Source: Betaproteobacteria bacterium
GTDB taxonomy: Bacteria > Pseudomonadota > Gammaproteobacteria > Burkholderiales > CAIKXV01
NCBI GenBank assembly: GCA_947456915.1
Contig: CANGUQ010000061.1
Coordinates: 1-12,625 of the forward strand
Direction: 5' to 3'
DNA length: 12,625 nucleotides
Shown here: piece after piece, positions 1-6,441 of the stretch
Numbering within the stretch: the stretch's first letter is position 1
Layout of the letters: each line of letters starts with the position of its first letter
Made by a program: the position numbers and the translations under genes
Notes under the pieces: model-generated
What the model was told of the DNA's origin: nothing
Database searches by the model: none
The model's input: the letters and a program-made list of their open reading frames with translations, nothing else

Positions 1-56
1 CGGGCTCCGTGCGCTGGCATTACACTTGCCGCCACACACCACGGACGGGCAACGAG

Positions 57-1793
57 ATGGCTGAAGAAAAACCGCGCGGCATGAAGAAGGGCCTGACGGC
101 CTACGGCGACCAGGGCTTCTCGCTGTTCCTGCGCAAGGCGTTCATCAAGGCGATGGGCTACACCGACGACTCGCTCGGTCGCCCGATCGTCGGCATCACC
201 AACACCTTCTCCGGCTACAACGCCTGTCACCGCAACGTGCCCGATCTGATCGAAGGGGGGAAGCGTGGCGTGATGCTCGCCGGCGGACTGCCGATCGAGT
301 TTCCGGTGGTGTCGCTGCACGAGTCGTTCGCGCATCCCACCAGCATGTACCTGCGCAACCTGATGGCGATCGACACCGAAGAGATGGTGCGCGCGCAGCC
401 GATGGACGCAGTGGTGCTGATCGGCGGCTGCGACAAGACGGTGCCGGCGCTGCTGATGGGCGCGGCCAGTGCCAACGTGCCGGCGATCCTGATGGTGACC
501 GGGCCGATGATGACCGGCGACCACAAGGGCGAGCGGCTGGGCGCCTGCACCGACTGCCGTCGCTTCTGGGGCAAGTACCGCGGCAACGAGATCGATGCGC
601 GCGAGATCAGCGAGATCGAGGAGAAGCTGTGTCCGACCGCGGGCACCTGCATGGTGATGGGTACGGCCAGCACGATGGCCTGCTGCGCCGAGGCGCTGGG
701 GATGATGCTGCCCGGCAGCGCAGCAATCCCGGCAGTGATGGCCGATCGCATCCGCACCGCCGAGGAGACCGGTGCGCGCGCTGTGGCGATCGCCGCCGAG
801 GGCCTGACCCCGGACAAGGTGATGACGCCGGCAGCGCTGGAGAATGCGCTGACGATGCTGCTCGCCGTGGGCGGGTCGACCAATGCGCTGATTCACCTCA
901 CCGCGATCGCCGCGCGGCTGGGCTACGAGGTCGATCTCGACGGCTTCGACGCGATGGGGCGGCGCACGCCGGTGCTGGTGGATCTGAAGCCCACCGGGCA
1001 GGGCTACATGGAGGACCTCTACCGTGCCGGCGGCGCGACGACCATCATGCGTCAGCTCGAGCCGCTGCTGAATCTGGACGCGTTGACGATCACCGGTCAC
1101 ACGCTGGGCGAGAACCTCGACGCGGCGAAGCCCGACTGGGACCAGAAGGTGGTGCGACCGTTCGACGATCCGGTCTACCGCGACGGCGCGATGGTGGTGC
1201 TGCGCGGCAACCTCGCGCCCAATGGCGCGATCATCAAGCAGTGCGCGGCGGCGCAGTCGCTGCTGCAGCACGAGGGGCGGGCGGTGGTGTTCTCCTCGCT
1301 GGCCGACCTCGCACAGCGCATCGACGATCCGGATCTGGACGTGAACGCCGACGACATTCTCGTGCTGCAGAATTCCGGACCGAAGGGCGTGCCCGGCATG
1401 CCCGAGTCGGGTTACCTGCCGATTCCGAAGAAGCTCGCGCAGCGGGGCGTGAAGGACATGGTGCGCATCTCGGACGCGCGGATGAGTGGCACCGCCTTCG
1501 GCACGATCGTGCTGCACGTGTCGCCAGAGTCGGCGGTCGGCGGGCCGCTGGCGCTGGTGCGCTCGGGCGACCGCATCCGGCTGGACACGGCCGGGCGGCG
1601 GCTCGACCTGCTGGTGAGCGAGGCGGAACTGGCGGCGCGCCGCGCAGCGTGGGTCGCCCCACAGCGCCGGCCCGAGGACACGCGCGGCTACCGCAAGCTC
1701 TACATGGAAGACGTCGAGCAGGCCGAGCGCGGCGTGGACTTCGCATTCATGCGCGCCCCCACGCGCGGGCGGGTGCCACGCGCAGCCGGCTGA
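57..1793 (+). CDS. IlvD/Edd-family sugar-acid (aldonate) dehydratase, [2Fe-2S] type
   Basis: This is a 578-residue dehydratase of the IlvD/Edd family. Family members remove water from a sugar acid (arabinonate, xylonate, gluconate) or a dihydroxy acid to give a 2-keto-3-deoxy acid in the cytosol. Three cysteines sit where [2Fe-2S] enzymes have cluster ligands: C57 (NACHRN), C125 (GGCDKT) and C198 (PTAGTC). E89, D126 and K127 match the Mg site with its carbamylated lysine, and S477 in RMSGTAFG matches the catalytic serine. From memory, the cysteine, E, D and K positions are offset by a constant two residues from L-arabinonate dehydratase of Rhizobium leguminosarum. This favours a pentonate or hexonate dehydratase over IlvD, but the substrate is not decided. 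The ATG at 57 was preferred to an in-frame GTG at 9, because the 16 extra residues do not look like family sequence. The Shine-Dalgarno is weak. A repeat pair lies 30 bp after the stop. Confidence 0.9.
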   Translation: MAEEKPRGMKKGLTAYGDQGFSLFLRKAFIKAMGYTDDSLGRPIVGITNTFSGYNACHRNVPDLIEGGKRGVMLAGGLPIEFPVVSLHESFAHPTSMYLRNLMAIDTEEMVRAQPMDAVVLIGGCDKTVPALLMGAASANVPAILMVTGPMMTGDHKGERLGACTDCRRFWGKYRGNEIDAREISEIEEKLCPTAGTCMVMGTASTMACCAEALGMMLPGSAAIPAVMADRIRTAEETGARAVAIAAEGLTPDKVMTPAALENALTMLLAVGGSTNALIHLTAIAARLGYEVDLDGFDAMGRRTPVLVDLKPTGQGYMEDLYRAGGATTIMRQLEPLLNLDALTITGHTLGENLDAAKPDWDQKVVRPFDDPVYRDGAMVVLRGNLAPNGAIIKQCAAAQSLLQHEGRAVVFSSLADLAQRIDDPDLDVNADDILVLQNSGPKGVPGMPESGYLPIPKKLAQRGVKDMVRISDARMSGTAFGTIVLHVSPESAVGGPLALVRSGDRIRLDTAGRRLDLLVSEAELAARRAAWVAPQRRPEDTRGYRKLYMEDVEQAERGVDFAFMRAPTRGRVPRAAG

Positions 1794-1822
1794 GCGTGTC
1801 CCCGCTCGACTCCGCGTGTCGA

Positions 1823-1866
1823 GGGCTCCGAAAAAGGGCTCCGAAAAAGGGGCCAGGCCCCTTTTT
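1823..1866 (+). repeat. Palindromic repeat copy A with preceding half-unit
   Basis: The core at 1844-1866 is a perfect inverted repeat: AAAAAGGGGCC, a central A, then GGCCCCTTTTT. It is preceded by two tandem copies of GGGCTCCGAAAAA (1823-1835 and 1836-1848), so the element has a polarity: GAAAAAG half-unit, then palindrome. It begins 30 bp after the stop of the + strand dehydratase. As RNA it folds into a GC stem followed by a T run, so it could end transcription on either strand. The repeat is seen directly; the terminator role is inferred. Confidence 0.85.
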
Positions 1867-1881
1867 GGGCTGGTGATACAG

Positions 1882-1912
1882 AAAAGGGGCCAGGCCCCTT
1901 TTTTCTCTTTTT
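1882..1912 (-). repeat. Palindromic repeat copy B, inverted relative to copy A
   Basis: The core at 1882-1904 reads AAAAGGGGCC, a central A, then GGCCCCTTTTTT. It is followed by CTC and a second T5 run at 1908-1912, so on the - strand it has the same order as copy A: A-rich half-unit, then palindrome. A and B are 15 bp apart and point towards each other, as in REP/BIME-type pairs. B lies upstream of the ModA-like gene at 1987. Confidence 0.85.
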
Positions 1913-1922
1913 CTCTCGGTGA

Positions 1923-1939
1923 GTCTGCGGTACGCAGAC
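1923..1939. promoter_or_regulatory. Inverted repeat upstream of the ModA-like gene
   Basis: GTCTGCG and CGCAGAC form a perfect 7-bp inverted repeat around a GTA centre, 47 bp before the ATG at 1987. It is unrelated to the GGGGCC repeats next to it. It could be a dimeric regulator's operator or a small leader hairpin. No convincing -10/-35 pair was found beside it, so the function is open. Confidence 0.3.
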
Positions 1940-1986
1940 CACATCCCGACGAACTCCTCGATTTCAGACAACGGAGCTACCACGCG

Positions 1987-2676
1987 ATGGCAACGATCAG
2001 GGCATTCACCACCAACAGCCTGTGCGGTCCGGCGACCGAACTGTACGCGCGCTTCGAGCGCGCCACCGGGCATCGTGTCGACGCGACCTACGGCCCGGCG
2101 AAGGCGATCCTGCGCGACATCGCCGGCGGGGCCAGTGCCGACGTCGCTCTGCTCGGTACCGGCTCGATCGACGACCTGCTCGCGCCGGGCGTGCTCGACC
2201 GCTCGACGCTGCGTGCGATCGCGGCCTCGGGCGTGGGCATCGGTGTCAAGGCGGGCGCGCCCAAGCCCGATGTGTCGACGCCGGAGAAGTTCATCGCCGC
2301 CTTGCGTTCAGCCGAGTCCATCGCGCACACGACGGAGGGAGCGAGCGGCATGTACTTCGGCCAGCTGCTGGTCGAACTCGGCCTTGCCGACGAACTCCAG
2401 CCGAAGCTGCGCACGCAGCCCGGCGGGCTGATCGGCGAGGTGCTGGTCGCCGGTCGCGCTGCACTGGGCATCCAGCAGGTGTCGGAACTGATGGCGGTGC
2501 CGGGCGTGGAACTCGCTGGTACCCTGCCGGCACCGTGGCAGCGGATGTTCGAGAACTCGGGGGCGCTGTTCGCGAAGGCGAGCGAGCGTGCCGCGGCGCA
2601 GGCGCTGCTCGACTACATGGTGTCGAAGGAGGCTGGCGAGGTGTACCGTGCGCGCGGGCTGGAGCCGATCGCCTGA
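1987..2676 (+). CDS. ModA-like substrate-binding-domain protein (SBP_bac_11 type), no signal peptide
   Basis: This 229-residue protein has the fold signature of molybdate-type ABC substrate-binding proteins (PF13531-like). The N-terminus (TIRAFTTNSLCGPATEL) resembles the family's first strand and ligand-loop serine, RFERATGHRV is typical of helix 1 and strand 2, and GASGMYFGQLL lies in the second lobe. Family members normally bind an oxyanion in the periplasm, but this one starts directly at the first strand, with no signal peptide or lipobox. The ATG at 1987 was chosen because GGAG lies at 1973-1976, ten bases upstream. Reading further upstream only adds peptide encoded by the palindromic repeats. 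No ABC permease or ATPase gene is adjacent. It may be a cytoplasmic sensor or small-molecule binder, or a receptor that has lost its export signal. The ligand is unknown. Repeat clusters flank it on both sides. Confidence 0.8.
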   Translation: MATIRAFTTNSLCGPATELYARFERATGHRVDATYGPAKAILRDIAGGASADVALLGTGSIDDLLAPGVLDRSTLRAIAASGVGIGVKAGAPKPDVSTPEKFIAALRSAESIAHTTEGASGMYFGQLLVELGLADELQPKLRTQPGGLIGEVLVAGRAALGIQQVSELMAVPGVELAGTLPAPWQRMFENSGALFAKASERAAAQALLDYMVSKEAGEVYRARGLEPIA

Positions 2677-2700
2677 GCCCATCCGCCCGGCGACCACACA

Positions 2701-2738
2701 CGAAAAAGGGGCCCGAAAAAGGGGCCAGGCCCCTTTTT
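2701..2738 (+). repeat. Palindromic repeat copy C with preceding half-unit
   Basis: A half-unit CGAAAAAGGGGCC (2701-2713) is followed directly by the full palindrome at 2716-2738 with a central A. Flanking CG dinucleotides extend the symmetry to 2714-2740. It has the same polarity as copy A. It starts 24 bp after the stop of the ModA-like gene. A broken half-unit (AGGCCCCTT, 2743-2751) follows it. Confidence 0.85.
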
Positions 2739-2764
2739 CGGCAGGCCCCTTCCCGCGGCGACGT

Positions 2765-2798
2765 AAAAAAGGGGCCTGGCCCCTTTTTCGCTTTTTCG
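2765..2798 (-). repeat. Palindromic repeat copy D, inverted relative to copy C
   Basis: The palindrome at 2766-2788 has a central T and is followed by CGC and another T5 run (2792-2796). Read on the - strand it is GAAAAAG half-unit then palindrome. Copies C and D therefore repeat the convergent arrangement of A and B. It lies in the gap between the converging ModA-like and SDR genes. Confidence 0.85.
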
Positions 2799-2810
2799 CA
2801 GCTGCGACAC

Positions 2811-2839
2811 ACCAAAAAGGGGCCTGGCCCCTTTTTGGT
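2811..2839 (-). repeat. Palindromic repeat copy E, likely terminator of the SDR gene
   Basis: This is the longest perfect palindrome of the set, 29 bp: ACC and GGT flank the usual AAAAAGGGGCC, central T, GGCCCCTTTTT. It lacks the extra half-unit. On the - strand it begins 7 bases after the SDR stop codon (2847-2849). This is a good position for an intrinsic terminator with a GC stem and a T run. That role is inferred from position and shape. Confidence 0.8.
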
Positions 2840-2846
2840 GGAGTGG

Positions 2847-3620
2847 TCAGAGCACGCCTGACAGACCGCCGTCGACGTTGACGCAGGTGCCGCTGATGTA
2901 GCCAGCAGCCTCCGAGCACAGGAACACGATCGCGTTGGCCATGTCCTCGGGCTCTCCCATGCGCTGCAGCGGCACTGCCTTCGCCTGCCGCGCGTAGTGT
3001 TCTTCGACGGTGAGGTTGTTGCGCTTCGCCGATCGCGCCTGCTGCGGGGTCTTGATCTTGCCCACGCACGCGACGTTGACGCGGATGCCGTGCGGGCCGA
3101 GTTCCTTCGACAGCGCCTTGGCGAGCGTCGCGCCGGCCTGCCGGCTCACCACGGTGGGCAACTGGTTCGCGCCCGGGGTGGCCGCCGCTGCCATCGTGAG
3201 ATTGATGATGGCGCCGGACTTCTGCGCCTTCATGAAGGGCAGCACGAGGCGGATCAGCCGGATCGGAGCAAACAGCTTGACCTCGACATCCTCGCGCCAG
3301 CGCGCGTCGTCGACGTCGTCGAACGACGCCTGCCCCGAACCGCCGGCGTTGTTGACCAGGATGTCGATGCGGCCGAAGCGCTCGTGGGTCGTCTTCACCC
3401 ACTGCGCCATCTGCGCGCCGTCGTTGGCGTCGCCCTGGAACGCGAACACCGTCGCGCCCGCGGCGAGGAGTTCCTTCTCGATCGCCGCCAGCGGCTCGGC
3501 GCGGCGTGCGCACAGTGAAACGATCGCGCCTTCCTTCGCGAACGCGAGTGCGGTCGCGCGACCGATGCCTTCGCTGCCGCCGGTGATCAGGGCGACCTTG
3601 CCAGTGAGTCCGAGATCCAT
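2847..3620 (-). CDS. SDR-family protein with substituted catalytic tetrad
   Basis: This 257-residue protein has the classical short-chain dehydrogenase fold. The nucleotide-binding TGGSEGIG is at residues 13-20, NNAG at 90-93, GIRVN follows the central helix, and the C-terminus has the SGTCVNVDGG element. All four catalytic positions differ from the family norm. Asn in the VNL segment is K115 (EVKLFAP). The Ser position is T142/M143 (INLTM). The YxxxK pair is T156 and R160 (PTVVSR). The nucleotide sequence around the PTVVSR motif was re-read and supports the call. The protein probably still binds NAD(P), but standard Tyr/Lys hydride chemistry is doubtful. It could belong to a divergent SDR subgroup with other chemistry or be non-catalytic. 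The ATG at 3620 has AAGGA six bases upstream and a possible -10 at 3651-3656. Confidence 0.88.
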   Translation of the reverse strand: MDLGLTGKVALITGGSEGIGRATALAFAKEGAIVSLCARRAEPLAAIEKELLAAGATVFAFQGDANDGAQMAQWVKTTHERFGRIDILVNNAGGSGQASFDDVDDARWREDVEVKLFAPIRLIRLVLPFMKAQKSGAIINLTMAAAATPGANQLPTVVSRQAGATLAKALSKELGPHGIRVNVACVGKIKTPQQARSAKRNNLTVEEHYARQAKAVPLQRMGEPEDMANAIVFLCSEAAGYISGTCVNVDGGLSGVL

Positions 3621-3956
3621 GATGCATCCTTGTGGCTGTAGACGACCTGCATTCTACCCGGGGGCGGATGTCGAGCTGATTCGGCCCGGACCCGGTGTCG
3701 CCTCGAGGTCGCCGCGATTGCGCAGGCGCGAAGTGACGACTGCGACGCAAGCCCTCGAACGGCCCGCCGGACTCGAGGCACGTGTGGCTGCGCCTGCGAT
3801 GATCGACCGCAAGCCGCTGCGTGTCCGGCGCGTCGGATCGTCCGGTGACACCGACCCCTCGGGCTCTCCGGGGGCGGCCTTCCGGCGCTGCGGGTGGCAA
3901 GCCTGTCGATCGGGCGTGAGCGGGTACCCGGCATGAACTGATCGGCCGGCGTCTCG
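3621..3956. other. Gene-free stretch between the SDR and FAD monooxygenase genes
   Basis: These 336 bases lie between the start of the SDR gene and the end of the FAD monooxygenase gene. Apart from the possible -10 box near the SDR start I see no recognisable protein, RNA gene or copy of the palindromic repeat. Short open frames here have no recognisable family sequence. The length suggests that the SDR gene is transcribed separately from the monooxygenase. Confidence 0.5.
3651..3656 (-). promoter_or_regulatory. Possible -10 box for the SDR gene
   Basis: On the - strand this reads TAGAAT, five of six matches to the sigma-70 -10 hexamer. A start site about seven bases on would leave a leader of roughly 24 bases carrying the AAGGA ribosome site. 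No good -35 hexamer is found at the right spacing, so the call is weak. Confidence 0.35.
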
Positions 3957-5264
3957 CTACCCCGCGTGCAGTTCCCTGATTTGTGCGAGTGGCGCGCCGA
4001 TCTCGCGCAGCACGTGCTCGGGGCTGAACGGCATGATGTTGCCCGGCCACTGCGCGCGCGGCGTATTGTGGTACTGAATGTAGCCGCCGACCCAGCGCGA
4101 GCGCTCGACCACGCGCGCACCGAAGCGCCGCCGACGCACGTCGTAGGCGGCGAGCGCCGCCGGGATGTCGCCGCCGGCCGCATCGAGCCCGTTCGCGAGA
4201 TCGATCGCATCGAGCGCAGCCTTGCTCACACCGGCGCCGATGTGCGGTCGCGCGACGAAGGCGGCGTCACCGAGCAGCGCCACACGGCCGCGGCCCACGC
4301 ACGAGGACTCCAGATCGTAGATCGCCTGGAAGAACGGCTGGGTGGTGAGTTCGACCACCTGCGCGATCTGCGGTGCCAGGACCTCCCGCGCGGTGGCACG
4401 GATCGCGCTGATCAGTTCCGGGCGGATCAGCGGCGGGGCGATCGACTCGCCGTGGCAGTGGCCACCGGCGTCGGTGCACAGGTCACGCAGCGTCGTGTGC
4501 TGGTCGGTCGGCCGGTACCAGACGAAGTTGTAGCCGCGGTGTCCCGGGCGCACGTCCTCGCCCCGGCCCGGCACCGGATAGGCGAGCATCATCTCGCCCT
4601 CGGGCAGCCCGAACGAATAGTTGGGCATCAGCTGCGCGTGCAGTGCGGGGGGCATCGCACTTTCCTCGAGCACGCCCCGCCACGCGATGTAGCCGGCGTA
4701 CACCGGCACCGAGGCGGGCAGCCACTGCGCGCGCACGGTGGAGCGGATGCCGTCGGCGCCGATCAGCAGGTCGGCCTCGTCGCGGCTGCCGTCGGAGAAG
4801 GTCGCGACCACTCGGTCGGTGTGCTCCTGCAGTCCGGTGAGAGCCGTGCCGGGGCGATAGCAGCGATCGGGCAGCAGCGCCTTCAGCGGGCGGTAGATGC
4901 GCGCCCACGCGCTCATCGTCTGCGGCAGCGTCGTCTCGTAGACGAGCGAGCCGTCGCGCGCGAGGCACATGCGCCGGTTCACCGCCACGCCGATCGTCTC
5001 GTCGATCGTGATCCCGATCTCGCGCATCACGTTGAACAGCTCGTGGTGGGTGCCGATGCCAGCGCCGCGCGTGGCCAGATCGTCGGCGGCACGCTCGTAC
5101 ACCCGCACGTCCCAGCCGCGCGCGAGCAGCAGGTTGGCCGCGAACAGCCCGCCGAGCGAGCCGCCAATCACCAGCGCACGGCCCTTGCGGCGACCGCCTT
5201 GCGCTGCAGCGTCGTGCGCTGCCGGTGCCGAAGCGGCCGGTTCCGGGGGCGAGGACGTGGTCAT
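3957..5264 (-). CDS. FAD-dependent aromatic monooxygenase, 2,6-dihydroxypyridine 3-hydroxylase-like
   Basis: This 435-residue class A flavoprotein hydroxylase would use NAD(P)H and O2 to hydroxylate an aromatic or pyridine ring in the cytosol. The FAD-binding GGSLGG lies at residues 34-39 (the GxGxxG position) and ends in VYER. The GADG motif follows in DLLIGADGIRS. The second FAD motif is GRVALLGDAA with ARPHIGAG at about residues 325-340. Segments such as YAGYIAWRGVL, AYPVPGRGED and NFVWYRP closely resemble the dihydroxypyridine hydroxylase (DhpH) of Arthrobacter nicotine degradation, as recalled. The true substrate could be another hydroxylated pyridine or phenol. The first 28 residues are Ala/Pro-rich and poorly conserved in character, and the Shine-Dalgarno before ATG 5264 is weak. 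It starts 52 bp after the amidohydrolase gene, so the two are probably co-transcribed. Confidence 0.88.
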   Translation of the reverse strand: MTTSSPPEPAASAPAAHDAAAQGGRRKGRALVIGGSLGGLFAANLLLARGWDVRVYERAADDLATRGAGIGTHHELFNVMREIGITIDETIGVAVNRRMCLARDGSLVYETTLPQTMSAWARIYRPLKALLPDRCYRPGTALTGLQEHTDRVVATFSDGSRDEADLLIGADGIRSTVRAQWLPASVPVYAGYIAWRGVLEESAMPPALHAQLMPNYSFGLPEGEMMLAYPVPGRGEDVRPGHRGYNFVWYRPTDQHTTLRDLCTDAGGHCHGESIAPPLIRPELISAIRATAREVLAPQIAQVVELTTQPFFQAIYDLESSCVGRGRVALLGDAAFVARPHIGAGVSKAALDAIDLANGLDAAGGDIPAALAAYDVRRRRFGARVVERSRWVGGYIQYHNTPRAQWPGNIMPFSPEHVLREIGAPLAQIRELHAG

Positions 5265-5316
5265 GGCTGAGGTCTCGTGGATCGATCTGCGGATACGCTG
5301 CGCGCAGCGACGCCGG

Positions 5317-6336
5317 TCAAGGCAGTGTCTCCCCGAGCAGCGCCAGCGCGTTGCGGCCGTGGATCAGCTCGCGCTCTGCGGCGCTCAGGCCGGGCACGCG
5401 ATCGAGCATGCCCAGCGGATCCTCCTCGCCCATGTCGTAGGGTGCGTCGGTACCGACCACCACCCGGTCGGCACCCACCCGCGAGATCAGGTACTGGAGC
5501 GCCTGCGCGTCGTGGGTCAGAGCATCGCACCAGAACCGGCGCAGCAGCGCGAGCGGCGAGGTCTTCGACTGCGCCTTCGTCTCGGTGCGGCACTCGTGCC
5601 CGTGCGCGAGGCGGCCGATCTGGTAGGGCAGATAGCCCCCGCCATGGGCGAGGATGATGTTCAGATCGGGCAGTTCGTCGAGCGTACCGCTGAACATCAG
5701 GTGGCTCGCCATCAGCACCGTGTCCAGCGGATGCCCGATCAGGTTGGCGAGGTACCAGCACTCGAGCTGGTCGCGCACACCGCCGACGAAGTGCGGGTGC
5801 GCGAACAGCGTCACCTTCAGTTCCGCCGCGCGTCTGAGGATCGGCCGGAACCGCGGCTCGGACAGCTGCAGGTTCTGCACCGTGCAGCCCACTTCCAGAG
5901 CGCGGAACCCGTGCTCGCGCACCACGCGTTCGAGTTCGCAGATCGCCGCATCGGCATCCTGCATCGGCAGCGTCGCCATCCCGCGCAGGCGCGAGGGGTG
6001 CTTCGCCACCATCTGCGCGATGCCGTCGTTGGTGATCTTCGCCGCGGCCAGCGCCTGTTCCACTTCCAGCCAGTAGAAGAACACGAACGGCGTGACCGAC
6101 AGCACCGAGATGTCGATGCCCTTGCGGTCCATGCCCGCCACCTTCGCATCCGCGTCGTGGAACTCGGCGGGGATCGGCGTGGCGTGCCCGTCGCTGCGCC
6201 GGAAGCGCTGCACCGAGCCGTCAGCGGCGCGGATCAGCTCGACACCATGATCCCCCGGGCAGGCGGTGATCGCATCGAGCAGGTTGCGCGGAAGCACGTG
6301 GCTGTGGACATCGACGACCGGGGTGTTGCCGCGCAT
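5317..6336 (-). CDS. Amidohydrolase-2 family protein, ACMSD-like decarboxylase/hydrolase
   Basis: This 339-residue cytosolic TIM-barrel metalloenzyme is of the PF04909 type. Members decarboxylate aromatic or related acids (ACMSD, gamma-resorcylate decarboxylase) or hydrolyse related substrates. The metal ligands are visible: H11 and H13 in VDVHSH, H180 in FAHPHF, H231 in LAHGGG and D296 in GTDAPYD. They fall within two to three residues of the known Pseudomonas ACMSD ligands (9, 11, 177, 228, 294). R242 in the GRL segment matches the substrate-carboxylate arginine of ACMSD, which supports a carboxylated substrate. The start at 6336 is firm, with AAGGAG six bases upstream. It is followed 52 bp later by the FAD monooxygenase, suggesting consecutive hydroxylation and decarboxylation of a ring acid. 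The substrate itself cannot be read from the sequence. Confidence 0.9.
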   Translation of the reverse strand: MRGNTPVVDVHSHVLPRNLLDAITACPGDHGVELIRAADGSVQRFRRSDGHATPIPAEFHDADAKVAGMDRKGIDISVLSVTPFVFFYWLEVEQALAAAKITNDGIAQMVAKHPSRLRGMATLPMQDADAAICELERVVREHGFRALEVGCTVQNLQLSEPRFRPILRRAAELKVTLFAHPHFVGGVRDQLECWYLANLIGHPLDTVLMASHLMFSGTLDELPDLNIILAHGGGYLPYQIGRLAHGHECRTETKAQSKTSPLALLRRFWCDALTHDAQALQYLISRVGADRVVVGTDAPYDMGEEDPLGMLDRVPGLSAAERELIHGRNALALLGETLP

Positions 6337-6389
6337 CAGGGGCTCCTTTCGTACGAAGACGAACGCGCAATCGTCATGGTTGTAACAGC

Positions 6390-6434
6390 AAAAAAGGGGC
6401 CAGGCCCCATTTTTGCCCCATTTTCGCCTTTTCG
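6390..6434 (-). repeat. Palindromic repeat copy F, likely terminator after the Gfo/Idh/MocA gene
   Basis: On the + strand, A6 is followed by GGGGCC, central A, GGCCCC, then an extra A and T5 (6410-6414). Next come a partial unit GCCCCATTTT (6415-6424) and CGCCTTTTCG. Read on the - strand, A-rich half-units precede the palindrome, and the T6 run comes last. The palindrome starts 28 bases after the stop of the 7452-6442 gene. It is the least perfect copy, with an unpaired A in one arm. A terminator role is inferred. If correct, the amidohydrolase gene has its own promoter between 6337 and 6390. Confidence 0.75.
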
Positions 6435-6441
6435 CTTTGCC

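Noticed and set aside
629..1876. A second + strand frame inside the dehydratase gene
   Set aside because: It is a +1/+2 frame shadow of the IlvD/Edd gene, Gly/Arg-rich, with no recognisable motif.
1823..2839. CRISPR array
   Set aside because: The repeats are self-complementary, differ in orientation and spacing, and lack regular unique spacers. No cas gene is present.
3843..3853. Short palindrome CGGTGACACCG in the gap before the monooxygenase end
   Set aside because: It is only 5 bp per arm, has no matching second site and no promoter context.
2308..4050. A 580-codon - strand open frame across the ModA-like and SDR region
   Set aside because: It overlaps the SDR gene in another frame, crosses the repeats and shows only repeat-derived and Arg-rich sequence.
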